Of a DNA stretch of 64,000 nt, positions 20,388 through 28,759 are shown piece after piece (position 1 is the first letter of the stretch; each line of letters opens with the position of its first letter). This DNA comes from Myxococcales bacterium (GTDB lineage Bacteria; Myxococcota_A; Polyangia; Nannocystales; Nannocystaceae). Both the position numbers and the translations under genes were made by a program. The notes beneath the pieces were generated by a model. That model made no database searches. It saw nothing but the letters and a program-made list of their open reading frames with translations, and was not told the DNA's origin. The stretch covers positions 372,001-436,000 of the forward strand of contig JACKDW010000005.1 of assembly GCA_020633295.1 (NCBI GenBank). The letters are read 5' to 3'.

Positions 20388-20459
20388 CACGAGGGCCGGA
20401 ATCGAACCGGCGTAACGGGATTATGAGACCCGGCGGAAGACCAACATTCCATCCTCGTG
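20388..20459 (-). tRNA. tRNA-like gene, anticodon CAT (class A1)
   Basis: 72 nt fold as a cloverleaf: acceptor CACGAGG/CCTCGTG (7 bp perfect), D stem GGAA/TTCC with loop TGTTGGTC, anticodon loop CTCATAA, T arm GCCGG-TTCGATT-CCGGC. Departures from canonical tRNA are AT at positions 8-9 instead of U8, T instead of A14, two bases at position 26, and a T-T pair at the foot of the anticodon loop. No CCA is encoded. Anticodon CAT would fit Met, initiator Met or lysidine-modified Ile. Identical to the unit at 20681. Confidence 0.6.
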
Positions 20460-20461
20460 GG

Positions 20462-20484
20462 CGCCGGCACATCACGTGCTGGCG
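20462..20484 (-). other. Hairpin in the spacer between tRNA-like units
   Basis: CGCCGGCAC-ATCAC-GTGCTGGCG forms a 9-bp stem with one G-T pair. The matching spacer at 20755-20777 keeps the stem although both arms differ in sequence. Confidence 0.55.
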
Positions 20485-20486
20485 AT

Positions 20487-20559
20487 AGCAGGGGCCGGAA
20501 TTGAACCGGCGCAGGCGGGGGTATGAGCCCCGTCGGGTGACCATCAACCCATCCCTGCG
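20487..20559 (-). tRNA. tRNA-like gene, anticodon CAT (class A2, initiator-like)
   Basis: 73 nt. Acceptor CGCAGGG/CCCTGCT has a mismatched first pair (C-T), D stem GGGT/ACCC with loop TGATGGTC, anticodon arm CGGGG-CTCATAC-CCCCG with three G-C pairs next to the loop, T arm GCCGG-TTCAATT-CCGGC. A mismatched 1-72 pair plus GGG/CCC in the anticodon stem are hallmarks of bacterial initiator tRNA. Position 8-9 is AT rather than T8, and CCA is not encoded. Same as 20780-20852. Confidence 0.6.
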
Positions 20560-20680
20560 ACATCACGCTCCAGCGCGCATCGCTGGACGACGCGCCAACC
20601 TCTTCACTCTCCTCCTCTCCACGCGGGAGCTCCTGATGCTCCCGTGAAGTCCGCGAGCGCATCGCGCCGCAAGTCGAAGT
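20560..20680. other. Spacer between the duplicated class A pairs
   Basis: About 120 bp of ordinary sequence separating the two copies of the A1-A2 pair. It contains GGGAGC...GCTCCC (20624-20643), a short inverted repeat. No gene seen. Confidence 0.4.
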
Positions 20681-20752
20681 CACGAGGGCCGGAATCGAAC
20701 CGGCGTAACGGGATTATGAGACCCGGCGGAAGACCAACATTCCATCCTCGTG
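20681..20752 (-). tRNA. tRNA-like gene, anticodon CAT (class A1, second copy)
   Basis: Sequence-identical to the unit at 20388-20459, so it is a recent duplicate or kept uniform by conversion. Same cloverleaf, same missing U8 and encoded CCA. Confidence 0.6.
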
Positions 20753-20754
20753 GG

Positions 20755-20777
20755 CGCCGACACATCACGCGTCGGCG
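20755..20777 (-). other. Covarying spacer hairpin between tRNA-like units
   Basis: CGCCGACAC-ATCAC-GCGTCGGCG keeps a 7-bp perfect lower stem. Relative to 20462-20484 a G-T pair became G-C and a G-C pair became A-T, so the structure is preserved while sequence changed. Confidence 0.55.
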
Positions 20778-20779
20778 AT

Positions 20780-20852
20780 AGCAGGGGCCGGAATTGAACC
20801 GGCGCAGGCGGGGGTATGAGCCCCGTCGGGTGACCATCAACCCATCCCTGCG
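20780..20852 (-). tRNA. tRNA-like gene, anticodon CAT (class A2, second copy)
   Basis: Same sequence and fold as 20487-20559, with the mismatched first acceptor pair and GGG/CCC anticodon stem. It is followed (toward higher coordinates) by the class B tandem units. Confidence 0.6.
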
Positions 20853-20880
20853 GTCTGTCTGTACAACTTTTTTTCTCGAA

Positions 20881-20951
20881 AGCGGAGGCCGGAATTGAAC
20901 CGGCGCGGTCGGGATTATGAGCCCCGATGGGCGCCAACAGCCCTCCCCGCT
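20881..20951 (-). tRNA. tRNA-like gene, anticodon CAT (class B)
   Basis: 71 nt. Acceptor AGCGGGG/CTCCGCT (7 pairs, one G-T), a single A linker, D stem GGGC/GCCC with loop TGTTGGC, anticodon arm CGGGG-CTCATAA-TCCCG, five-base variable loop ACCGC, T arm GCCGG-TTCAATT-CCGGC. The T arm and anticodon loop are fully canonical; the D region is one base shorter than usual and lacks U8 and A14. No CCA encoded. Confidence 0.6.
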
Positions 20952-20981
20952 ACACCTGTCTCTTTAGTCTTCTCTCTCGAA

Positions 20982-21052
20982 AGCGGAGGCCGGAATTGAA
21001 CCGGCGAGGTCGGGATTATGAGCCCCGATGGGCGCCAACAGCCCTCCCCGCT
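20982..21052 (-). tRNA. tRNA-like gene, anticodon CAT (class B)
   Basis: 71 nt, differing from the 20881 unit only in the variable loop (ACCTC). Spacer on the left is the short T-rich type with CTGTCTCTTTAGTC; on the right is the longer type with CTCCTCGCGCTTGCCTC. Confidence 0.6.
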
Positions 21053-21093
21053 ACATGCGTCTCCTCGCGCTTGCCTCTACATCGTCTCTCGAA

Positions 21094-21164
21094 AGCGGGA
21101 GCCGGAATTGAACCGGCGTGGCCGGGGTTATCAGCCCCGGTGGGCGCCAACAGCCCCTCCCGCT
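21094..21164 (-). tRNA. tRNA-like gene, anticodon GAT (class B variant)
   Basis: 71 nt with the best pairing of the array: acceptor AGCGGGA/TCCCGCT and anticodon stem CGGGG/CCCCG are both perfect. The loop is CTGATAA, giving anticodon GAT (Ile) where the other complete units have CAT. D and T arms match class B. The single-base anticodon change in a well-paired unit suggests identity drift rather than decay. Confidence 0.6.
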
Positions 21165-21209
21165 ACACGTCTCCTCGCGCCTGCCTCTACAACTACAACG
21201 TCTCTCGAA

Positions 21210-21279
21210 AGCGGAGGCCGGAATTGAACCGGCGCGGTCGGGATTATGAGCCCCGATGGGCGCCAACAGCCCTCCCGCT
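21210..21279 (-). tRNA. tRNA-like gene, anticodon CAT (class B, acceptor one base short)
   Basis: 70 nt. Like 20881 but one G is missing at the acceptor/D junction, leaving a mismatch at the base of the acceptor stem. Other arms intact. Confidence 0.55.
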
Positions 21280-21305
21280 ACACCTGTCTCTTTAGTCTTC
21301 TCTCG

Positions 21306-21393
21306 AAAGCCCCGGGGCGCCAACAGCCCTGAATTTGCCTCTACCGGCGCGGTCGGGATTATGAGCCCCGGTGGGCGCCAGCAGCCCCCCGCT
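21306..21393 (-). pseudogene. Chimeric, broken tRNA-like unit
   Basis: The 5' two-thirds (acceptor 5' strand, D arm, anticodon arm with CAT) is present, but the T loop, half of the T stem and the acceptor 3' strand are gone. In their place lie a stray D-arm fragment (GGGGCGCCAACAGCCCT on plus) and a piece of the longer spacer (TTGCCTCTA). It looks like recombination between units. Confidence 0.65.
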
Positions 21394-21419
21394 ACATGCG
21401 TCTTCAGTCTTCTCTCGAA

Positions 21420-21499
21420 AGCGGGAGCCGGCGCGGCCGGGAATGAACCGGCGCGGCCGGGATTATGAGCCCCGGTGGGCGCCAACAGCCCTCCCCGCT
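21420..21499 (-). pseudogene. tRNA-like unit with duplicated segment in the T arm
   Basis: 80 nt. Acceptor, D arm and CAT anticodon arm are intact. The T arm carries an extra GC-rich segment (GGCGCGGCCGG-like, a copy of the neighbouring variable-loop sequence), which destroys the 7-base T loop. Likely non-functional as a tRNA. Confidence 0.6.
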
Positions 21500-21527
21500 A
21501 CACCTGTCTCTTTAGTCCTCTCTCGAA

Positions 21528-21598
21528 AGCGGGAGCCGGAATTGAACCGGCGCGGTCGGGATTATGAGCCCCGGTGGGCGCCAACAGCCCTCCCCGCT
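21528..21598 (-). tRNA. tRNA-like gene, anticodon CAT (class B)
   Basis: 71 nt; acceptor AGCGGGG/TCCCGCT, D stem GGGC/GCCC, anticodon arm CGGGG-CTCATAA-TCCCG, variable loop ACCGC, standard T arm. Flanked on both sides by the short spacer type. Confidence 0.6.
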
Positions 21599-21626
21599 AC
21601 ACCTGTCTCTTTAGTCCTCTCTCGAA

Positions 21627-21697
21627 AGCGGGAGCCGGAATTGAACCGGCGCGGCCGGGATTATGAGCCCCGATGGGCGCCAACAGCCCTCCCCGCT
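21627..21697 (-). tRNA. tRNA-like gene, anticodon CAT (class B, first in transcription order)
   Basis: 71 nt; as the 21528 unit with variable loop GCCGC. It is the promoter-proximal unit of the minus-strand array. Upstream DNA contains another longer-type spacer copy, which suggests the array once extended further. Confidence 0.6.
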
Positions 21698-22318
21698 ACA
21701 CGCGTCTCCTCGCGCTTGCCTCTACACGCTGTCCACGAACGCGAACCGATGATCGGCACGCGCGCACCCGCTGCTCGCGGCGACCCGCGAGGTCACCAAG
21801 CCACCACCCGGCGATGCGCGAGCCGTGGACTCGCGGTCGAGCGAGACGCTCGGGTCCTCGGAACGCGACGCACCGAGACCGTGACACGCACGGGGCTCAG
21901 CCCTGTGACAGTGCCAATACAACAGCGGCGCGGCGTCAGCCCTCAACGGGACACCGTCACGCGACGATCAGCGCGCGGCGGAAGTGACACCGCTCGTCGG
22001 GTCACGCGCGCCGGCTGGCGCCAGGAGAGCGCTCAACACGGGCGACGCATGCCCGACATCGGCATTCGAGCCGACATCCGAGACATGGTCGACGCGACCG
22101 TCATCGAGATCGCGTATATCGTGGAGCGCTTCATCATGGCCAGCGGACGTTTCAGTCCCGGGGCGGCCTCCAGCCAACGGAGACAGCACTCATGTTTGTA
22201 GCTGGCCTTTCAGACTTGTCAAGCACTCGACGCAAATTACTCGACGCCCGCGCGCGGCACGAAGGGCGCTGCGCACGGGCGTCACGTACTCGCCCCGCGC
22301 GGGGCTGCGCGCTCGCGG
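21698..22318. other. Region without a recognisable gene
   Basis: About 620 bp upstream of the array and downstream of a lipoprotein gene. One spacer-like stretch (to about 21735) continues the array. The rest shows no convincing coding frame. A GGAG followed by ATG at 22192 opens a frame that soon runs antisense through the lipoprotein gene, which I do not accept. An array promoter should lie here; none was evident. Confidence 0.5.
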
Positions 22319-23071
22319 TCAGGGCTGCGGCGCGGCAGGCTGCGGCGCGACAGGCTGGGCGACGTACGGCTGCGGCTGATTGGTCGCGAGCGCGTTGCGC
22401 AGCGTCGGGTCCATCGCCACGCGCTCCGCCAGATCGAGCACCATGTCGCTGTAGGCCTCGAGGAAATTGTCCTCTTCGAAGCTACGCCCCCAGCGCTTGG
22501 CCGCGCCGGTGAGCTGCCCCTGCCAGAGCAGCTGCCCGTTGATGTCGACGAGCGCGGCGCCGACGGTGACCTCGCCGAGGTAGTTGTTGCCCTCGGTCAC
22601 CCAGAACTTCTGCAGCTGCAGGTTCAACGCGTGGGTCGCCGCAGCCTGGTTCGCGGTGATCGGGAGGCCGAGCGTCGTCAGCTCCTTCGCCAACACGTTG
22701 CGCACGAAGTCCCCGGGGTTCTGCCCGGCCGCGTAGTAGATCGGCGTGTTGTCCTCCTCCTCGGAGATGCCGATCCGCCCCGGGTCGACGCGCGCGTCGG
22801 TGACCGGGTTGATCCAGATCTGCGTCCCCGAGGCGACGGGCGGCACGCCGCCGGTCTTGGCGAGATCGACATCATGCGTCGGCGCGTAGACCAGCTGCAG
22901 CGCCATCGAGTCGCCGGAGCCGCCACAGGCGCCCACGCCGAGCGAGAGGCCCGCCGCGAGCACGAAGCCGAGCGCCCGAGCGAAGCTCCCGGGGCGCCGC
23001 GAGCGGGCCCGCTTCAGATCAGGACGAGAGAACGAACGACCAGATCGCGCGCGAAACATCAACCGTTGCAT
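22319..23071 (-). CDS. YajG-like lipoprotein
   Basis: 250 aa from ATG 23071 (ATG 23059 is an alternative). An Arg-rich n-region and a hydrophobic stretch end in LGVGAC, a lipobox-like site. The mature domain (QLVYAPTHD..., FVRNVLAKELTTLGLPI, ALNLQLQKFWVTEGNNYLGE, FLEAYSDMVLDLAERV) has the alternating layout of YajG/Lipoprotein_16-type proteins. The C-terminus is a Gln/Pro/Ala tail. Function of the family is poorly defined; probably periplasm-facing. Confidence 0.75.
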   Translation of the reverse strand: MQRLMFRARSGRSFSRPDLKRARSRRPGSFARALGFVLAAGLSLGVGACGGSGDSMALQLVYAPTHDVDLAKTGGVPPVASGTQIWINPVTDARVDPGRIGISEEEDNTPIYYAAGQNPGDFVRNVLAKELTTLGLPITANQAAATHALNLQLQKFWVTEGNNYLGEVTVGAALVDINGQLLWQGQLTGAAKRWGRSFEEDNFLEAYSDMVLDLAERVAMDPTLRNALATNQPQPYVAQPVAPQPAAPQP

Positions 23072-23534
23072 ACCACACTCGCTCCCGCCCAGCAGTCCGG
23101 CCGCGCGGCCAGACGCCGCGATAGACGGGTCCTGATGGCGAAATTTTTCCGGGGATCGCCCTGAGGCGGACGCTCGCCCGGGGCCGGGACCGATCGGCTC
23201 TCGGTTCGAAGGCATCATGCCCCATGCAACACCGGGGGCGCTCCCAAGTGTCACCCCCGTCGTTCCACATTCGGCCGCGCGCGCACCGGCGCTGGCGAGC
23301 GCAAGCGCGCGGGCGCCCGGGCCGGCGAGTCACGGACTCGACAACCCGGCGACCCAACTTCGTCGTCGGCTTGGCGTCGCGTCCGTCGAGCTCTCGAGTC
23401 AGCCACGCGAGGCGCCGTCCATCGTGCCAGTCAACCTTCCCCTAAAAACATGTCTAGTCCCAGACCCAGATCGACCCGCCCCGGGAACCGATCCGACCTG
23501 CAACCTTGCTCACACATGCTTCTATCTGTCTTCG

Positions 23535-23546
23535 ACAAACGTTTGT
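23535..23546. promoter_or_regulatory. 12-bp palindrome ACAAACGTTTGT, candidate operator
   Basis: A perfect AT-rich palindrome 86 bp upstream of the lipoprotein ATG, unusual in such GC-rich DNA. A repressor or activator site is plausible but unproven. Confidence 0.4.
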
Positions 23547-23600
23547 TTTGGTTGTTCCCGTTGGGTGGTATGGCCCCCCGCAGCAGCGAGGGACGAACGG

Positions 23601-23606
23601 TATAAT
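23601..23606 (+). promoter_or_regulatory. Candidate -10 element TATAAT
   Basis: Exact -10 consensus 26 bp before ATG 23632. The -35 position has no good match, so a factor-dependent promoter or chance is possible. Confidence 0.4.
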
Positions 23607-23631
23607 CGCGCCACAATCCTGCGGAGATGAC

Positions 23632-25578
<1,947 letters not shown>

Positions 25579-25598
25579 CGCGCGGCCGCGTTCACGGA

Positions 25599-25631
25599 GG
25601 AGGGGCGCGAGCGCGAGCTCGTCGCCCCTCC
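25599..25631. terminator. Strong hairpin between convergent genes
   Basis: GGAGGGGCG and CGCCCCTCC form a 9-bp perfect stem, with a further CGAG/CTCG pairing in the loop. It lies between two stops facing each other. No T-run follows, so termination is likely but not proven. Confidence 0.5.
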
Positions 25632-25642
25632 GCTCGTCGTCG

Positions 25643-26462
25643 TCACGGGCGTCGCTCGGGCGCGTCCTCGTCGCAGCCGTAGGGCACGTCGCGCGCCGGC
25701 AGTCCCGGGCTCGAGTGCCGAAAGTGCCACCACTCGCGCTCGTAGGGCGCGAAGCCGCGGGCCTGCATCGCCGCGCGCAGGCGAAGGCGGCGCTCGAGCG
25801 CCGCGCCGCTGGCGGCGCGCGTGTGGCTGACGCGGTCGAACGCGTCGAACTCGCCGCCCATGTCGAGCGGCTCGCCGCTCGGGAGCGAGACGAGCCCCAC
25901 GTCGACCGTGTGTCCGCGCGCGTGCCCGGAGCGGCGCGCCACGTAGTCCCCGAGCAGCTCCTCGCGGCCGTGGGCCTCGGCCCAGGCGACCATCGCCCGG
26001 CTCGCGCGCGTCGGGCGGTAGGCGTCGAACACGACGAGGCCGAGCCCCTCTTCGGCGAGCTCGCGCTGCGCGGCCGCGAGCGCGTCGGCGGACGCCGGCG
26101 TGAGCCAGGCCCCCGGCGCGCCGTAGCCCGGCAGCGGCGCGCCGGTGAAGTTGTCGGCGCGGTGGTAGCGGATGTCGAGCCGGACCGCCGGCGCGCGCGC
26201 GCGGAGCGAGACGAAGCCGGCCGGCGGCGCGCGCTCGCAGGCGAAACGCGCGCGCCTCGACGCGCGCGTCACCTCCTGGGTCTTTGGACATGTCTGAAGA
26301 CGCGGCGCCGGTCGCCGCGACGACGACGGGCGCGCGCGCGATGTCGTCCGACGGGCGCTCGGCGTCGTCTCGCGTCGCGACGCCCGCGCCCGCGCCGCAC
26401 GCGACCGCCGCGAGCACGCCCGCCGCGAGCACACGCGCCGCGCGATGGGCCCTGACGCTCAC
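25643..26462 (-). CDS. D-alanyl-D-alanine dipeptidase (VanX/DdpX family), likely N-terminal frameshift
   Basis: The catalytic domain is intact from about 26230 to the stop. It shows VVFDAYRPTRAS (transition-state Arg), SGHARGHTVDVGL (zinc His and Asp), and EWWHF (catalytic Glu, zinc His). Family enzymes cleave D-Ala-D-Ala in the envelope or cytoplasm. No good start exists in this frame. In another frame a GTG at 26462 opens a convincing lipoprotein signal (RVLAAGVLAAVAC) and linker that runs into the domain only after a shift, around 26230-26300. So the gene is either broken, or the sequence has an indel. Confidence 0.75.
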
Positions 26463-26576
26463 CGCAGCACTGTGCCCTGAAGCGAGGCGCCCGCGATAGC
26501 GGCGGTCCGCGAGCGGTCGGCGGCGCGCTCGCGCGCGTGAAGCTCGACGCGCGCCCGCGGTATCCTGCGCGTCGGC

Positions 26577-27071
26577 ATGCAGCGCCCGCCCATCCCGCGC
26601 CCCACGGCCCGCGTCATCCTGCTCGACCCCGACGACCGCGTGCTGCTGTTTCGCATGGCGGTGGATGACCAGGACGTGAAGAAGTTCTGGCTGATGCCCG
26701 GCGGCGCGCTCGACCAGGGCGAGGCGTGGGAGGTCGCCGCGCGCCGCGAGCTGTGGGAGGAGACCGGCCTGCGCGAGCACGAGTACGAGCTCGGGCCGTG
26801 GGTCTGGGACCGCCGCCATGTGTGGCGCTGGGGCGCGGATCGCTACGAGTCGATCGAGCGCTACTACCTGGCCCGAGGGCCCGCCTTCACGCCGCAGCCC
26901 GGCGACCTGCAGCCGCTGGAGTCGACGACGATGCACGGGCACCGCTGGTGGACGCTCGCGGCGCTGCAGGCCGAGATCGCGGAGGTGTTCGTGCCGCGGC
27001 GGCTCCCGACCCTGCTCGCGCCGCTGCTCGCCGGGCGGCTGCCCCCGGCGCCGCTGACGATCGGCGCGTGA
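26577..27071 (+). CDS. Nudix hydrolase
   Basis: 164 aa. The Nudix box GALDQGEAWEVAARRELW-EETGL fits Gx5Ex7REUxEExGU exactly. Nudix enzymes hydrolyse nucleoside diphosphates linked to another moiety, using Mg. The protein begins PRPTARVILLDPDDRVLLFR, the usual first strands. Substrate cannot be told from sequence. The start lies only 11 bp after a TATCCT hexamer, suggesting a leaderless or very short leader. Divergent from the VanX-like gene. Confidence 0.93.
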   Translation: MQRPPIPRPTARVILLDPDDRVLLFRMAVDDQDVKKFWLMPGGALDQGEAWEVAARRELWEETGLREHEYELGPWVWDRRHVWRWGADRYESIERYYLARGPAFTPQPGDLQPLESTTMHGHRWWTLAALQAEIAEVFVPRRLPTLLAPLLAGRLPPAPLTIGA

Positions 27072-27086
27072 GCGTCAGCGCGCGCA

Positions 27087-28670
27087 TCAGAAGATGTGAC
27101 CGATGTCGATGTAGAAGCCCGTGTTCTGCACCGTCACCGAGTGGCCGACGTCAAAGCGGACGACGAAGGTCTCGCCCCACTTGACGCGCAGGCCGCCGCC
27201 GAGCCCGAGCGACCAGTCGGTGAAGCCGCCGTCGAGCGGCGCGCCGGCGATCGTCACGGCCTGGTAGTCCGCCCACACGCGGCCGGTGTCGGCGAACGCG
27301 ACGGTGCCGACGTGGAAGCGCTGCTTCTTGATGCGGAACTTCACGAGCATGCTGCGCAGCTCGAAGTTGCCGATCGCCTTGATCTTGCCGTGGAAGCGCT
27401 GGCGCGGCACGCCGCGCACCGACCAGCCGCTCCCGGGGCCGGTGACGTCGTTGAAGGCGCCGAAGCGCGTCAGCGTCCACAGCGGCGCCTTGCCGACGAT
27501 GAAGTCGGCGACGCCGCGCACGCCGAACACCAGCCACTCCTTGTAGATCGACTGGTACCAGCTGGTGTTGAGGTTGAAGCCGGCGTAGGTCAGCCCCTTG
27601 TCGACGCCCGGCGAGCCGCGCACCGAGATCTCCGTGAAGGTGCCGCGCGTCGGCGTGTACTCGTGATCGCGCGTGTCGATCAGCAGGCCGGCGCCGCTGG
27701 TCAGCAGCGCGTGGTCCTCGTCGCCGTGCAGCAGGCGCGCCATCTCGCGCCCGTCGGGCGTGTCCTGCTGCGCGAGCTCGTGGTCCTGCTCGAGCTTGCT
27801 GCCGGGGTAGAGGTTGACGACGCTGTAGACGAAGCCGAGGCCGACGAACACCTCGAGGCGGCGCTTGTGCTCGGGCGTCGAGCGATCCCAGACGTTAATC
27901 CGCCCCCAGATGTTCCCGTAGGGGTAGATGCGGTCGTACTGGTGGTAGCGGCGCGCGGCCTTGAATTCGTCCGCCTGGAGCTCGGGGTCGTACTGCAGCC
28001 ACGGCTCCTCGGCCTTCGCGTCGCTGCCGAGGCCGTAGTAGCCGATCGTCGTGTGCCGGCGAAAGCCGGCGATCGCGTTGATCCGCAGGCGGTTCTCCAG
28101 CAGCCCGGGGAAGTCCATCTTGATGTAGTCGTCGTGGTACGGCACCTCGACGCCGCCGCCCGGCTTGCCCTTGAGCGTCGCGTAGAGCAGCAGCTCGAGC
28201 CGCCACTTGTAGGGGCGGTAGCCGGGCGCGAACTTGGCGAGCGTGCCCACGAGGCCGAAGCCGAAGCCGAGGTCGCTGTCGTAGTTGACCGCCGGCAGCG
28301 CGCCGTACTCGAGGCGGTTCGGATCCTTGTCGTCCTTGTCGTCCTTGAACGCCTCGCCGCGCTCCCCATCGCGGGCGGGCGCGTCGCTGTCCTCGAGGAC
28401 CTTTCGAACTTCGCCCGGCGGCGGCGGCTCGGCGCTCGCGGCGGGCGGTCGCGAGGTCGGCGGCGCCTCGATCGCGAGGGGCGTGTCGGCGGCGCGCGGC
28501 TGCGCCGCGCTCGAGGGCTCCGCCGGCGGCTCGAGCGTCTCTGTCGGCGGCGGCGGCGGGACCGTGACCGGCTCGGCCGGCGCGGCGCGGAGCGAGCCCG
28601 GGGCGCCCCAGCTCAGCGCCGCGACGACGACCGTCGCGAGCGAGTGGAGACCGGCGCGGGGCGGGGGCAC
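27087..28670 (-). CDS. Omp85/BamA-family outer-membrane beta-barrel protein
   Basis: 527 aa, GTG start with a signal-like N-terminus (LATVVVAALSWGAPGSLRA) and a Pro/Ser/Glu linker to about residue 130. The remainder has alternating beta strands with surface-antigen motifs: SGAGLLIDTRDHEYTPTRG, the loop-6-like VRGVPRQRF, and a final FYIDIGHIF ending in Phe, the barrel assembly signal. It lacks obvious POTRA repeats, so it is a barrel-only member (patatin-less BamA/TamA-like). Function in export or assembly is unproven. Confidence 0.82.
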   Translation of the reverse strand: MPPPRAGLHSLATVVVAALSWGAPGSLRAAPAEPVTVPPPPPTETLEPPAEPSSAAQPRAADTPLAIEAPPTSRPPAASAEPPPPGEVRKVLEDSDAPARDGERGEAFKDDKDDKDPNRLEYGALPAVNYDSDLGFGFGLVGTLAKFAPGYRPYKWRLELLLYATLKGKPGGGVEVPYHDDYIKMDFPGLLENRLRINAIAGFRRHTTIGYYGLGSDAKAEEPWLQYDPELQADEFKAARRYHQYDRIYPYGNIWGRINVWDRSTPEHKRRLEVFVGLGFVYSVVNLYPGSKLEQDHELAQQDTPDGREMARLLHGDEDHALLTSGAGLLIDTRDHEYTPTRGTFTEISVRGSPGVDKGLTYAGFNLNTSWYQSIYKEWLVFGVRGVADFIVGKAPLWTLTRFGAFNDVTGPGSGWSVRGVPRQRFHGKIKAIGNFELRSMLVKFRIKKQRFHVGTVAFADTGRVWADYQAVTIAGAPLDGGFTDWSLGLGGGLRVKWGETFVVRFDVGHSVTVQNTGFYIDIGHIF

Positions 28671-28759
28671 GTCCGCAGTATCGTCGATATGGCGGCCCTT
28701 CGCAGCGGAACTCGCCCGCGCGCCTGCGCGCGACGCTCATCCGCCCCGGCCGGCGCGGA

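Larger units (their letters stand above)
20388..21697 (-). repeat. Tandem tRNA-like array (12 units, two spacer families)
   Basis: About 1.3 kb. Two copies of an A1-A2 pair are followed by eight class B units at roughly 100-bp intervals. Spacers of 26-45 bp fall in two families: one with CTGTCTCTTTAGTC, the other with CTCCTCGCGCTTGCCTC. All class B spacers end TCTCGAA next to the acceptor. The spacers are as conserved as the units, so whole unit-plus-spacer modules have been amplified. Confidence 0.85.
23072..23631. other. Long upstream region of the IgGFc-binding-like lipoprotein gene
   Basis: 560 bp between divergent genes. No gene seen. It includes a perfect palindrome ACAAACGTTTGT at 23535, a TATAAT hexamer at 23601 and a TGTCT...AGACC motif at 23451. 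Base composition drops noticeably after 23430, as expected for a regulatory region. Confidence 0.5.

Noticed and set aside
20388..21697. Possible CRISPR array or Pro/Arg-rich repeat protein genes
   Set aside because: The repeated units fold as cloverleafs with tRNA T arms, spacers are conserved rather than unique, no cas gene is near, and the translated repeats are by-products of the RNA units.
22192..22512. Small plus-strand gene after GGAG/ATG at 22192
   Set aside because: Only the first 20 codons look ordinary; the rest is Arg/Ala-rich and antisense to a lipoprotein gene.
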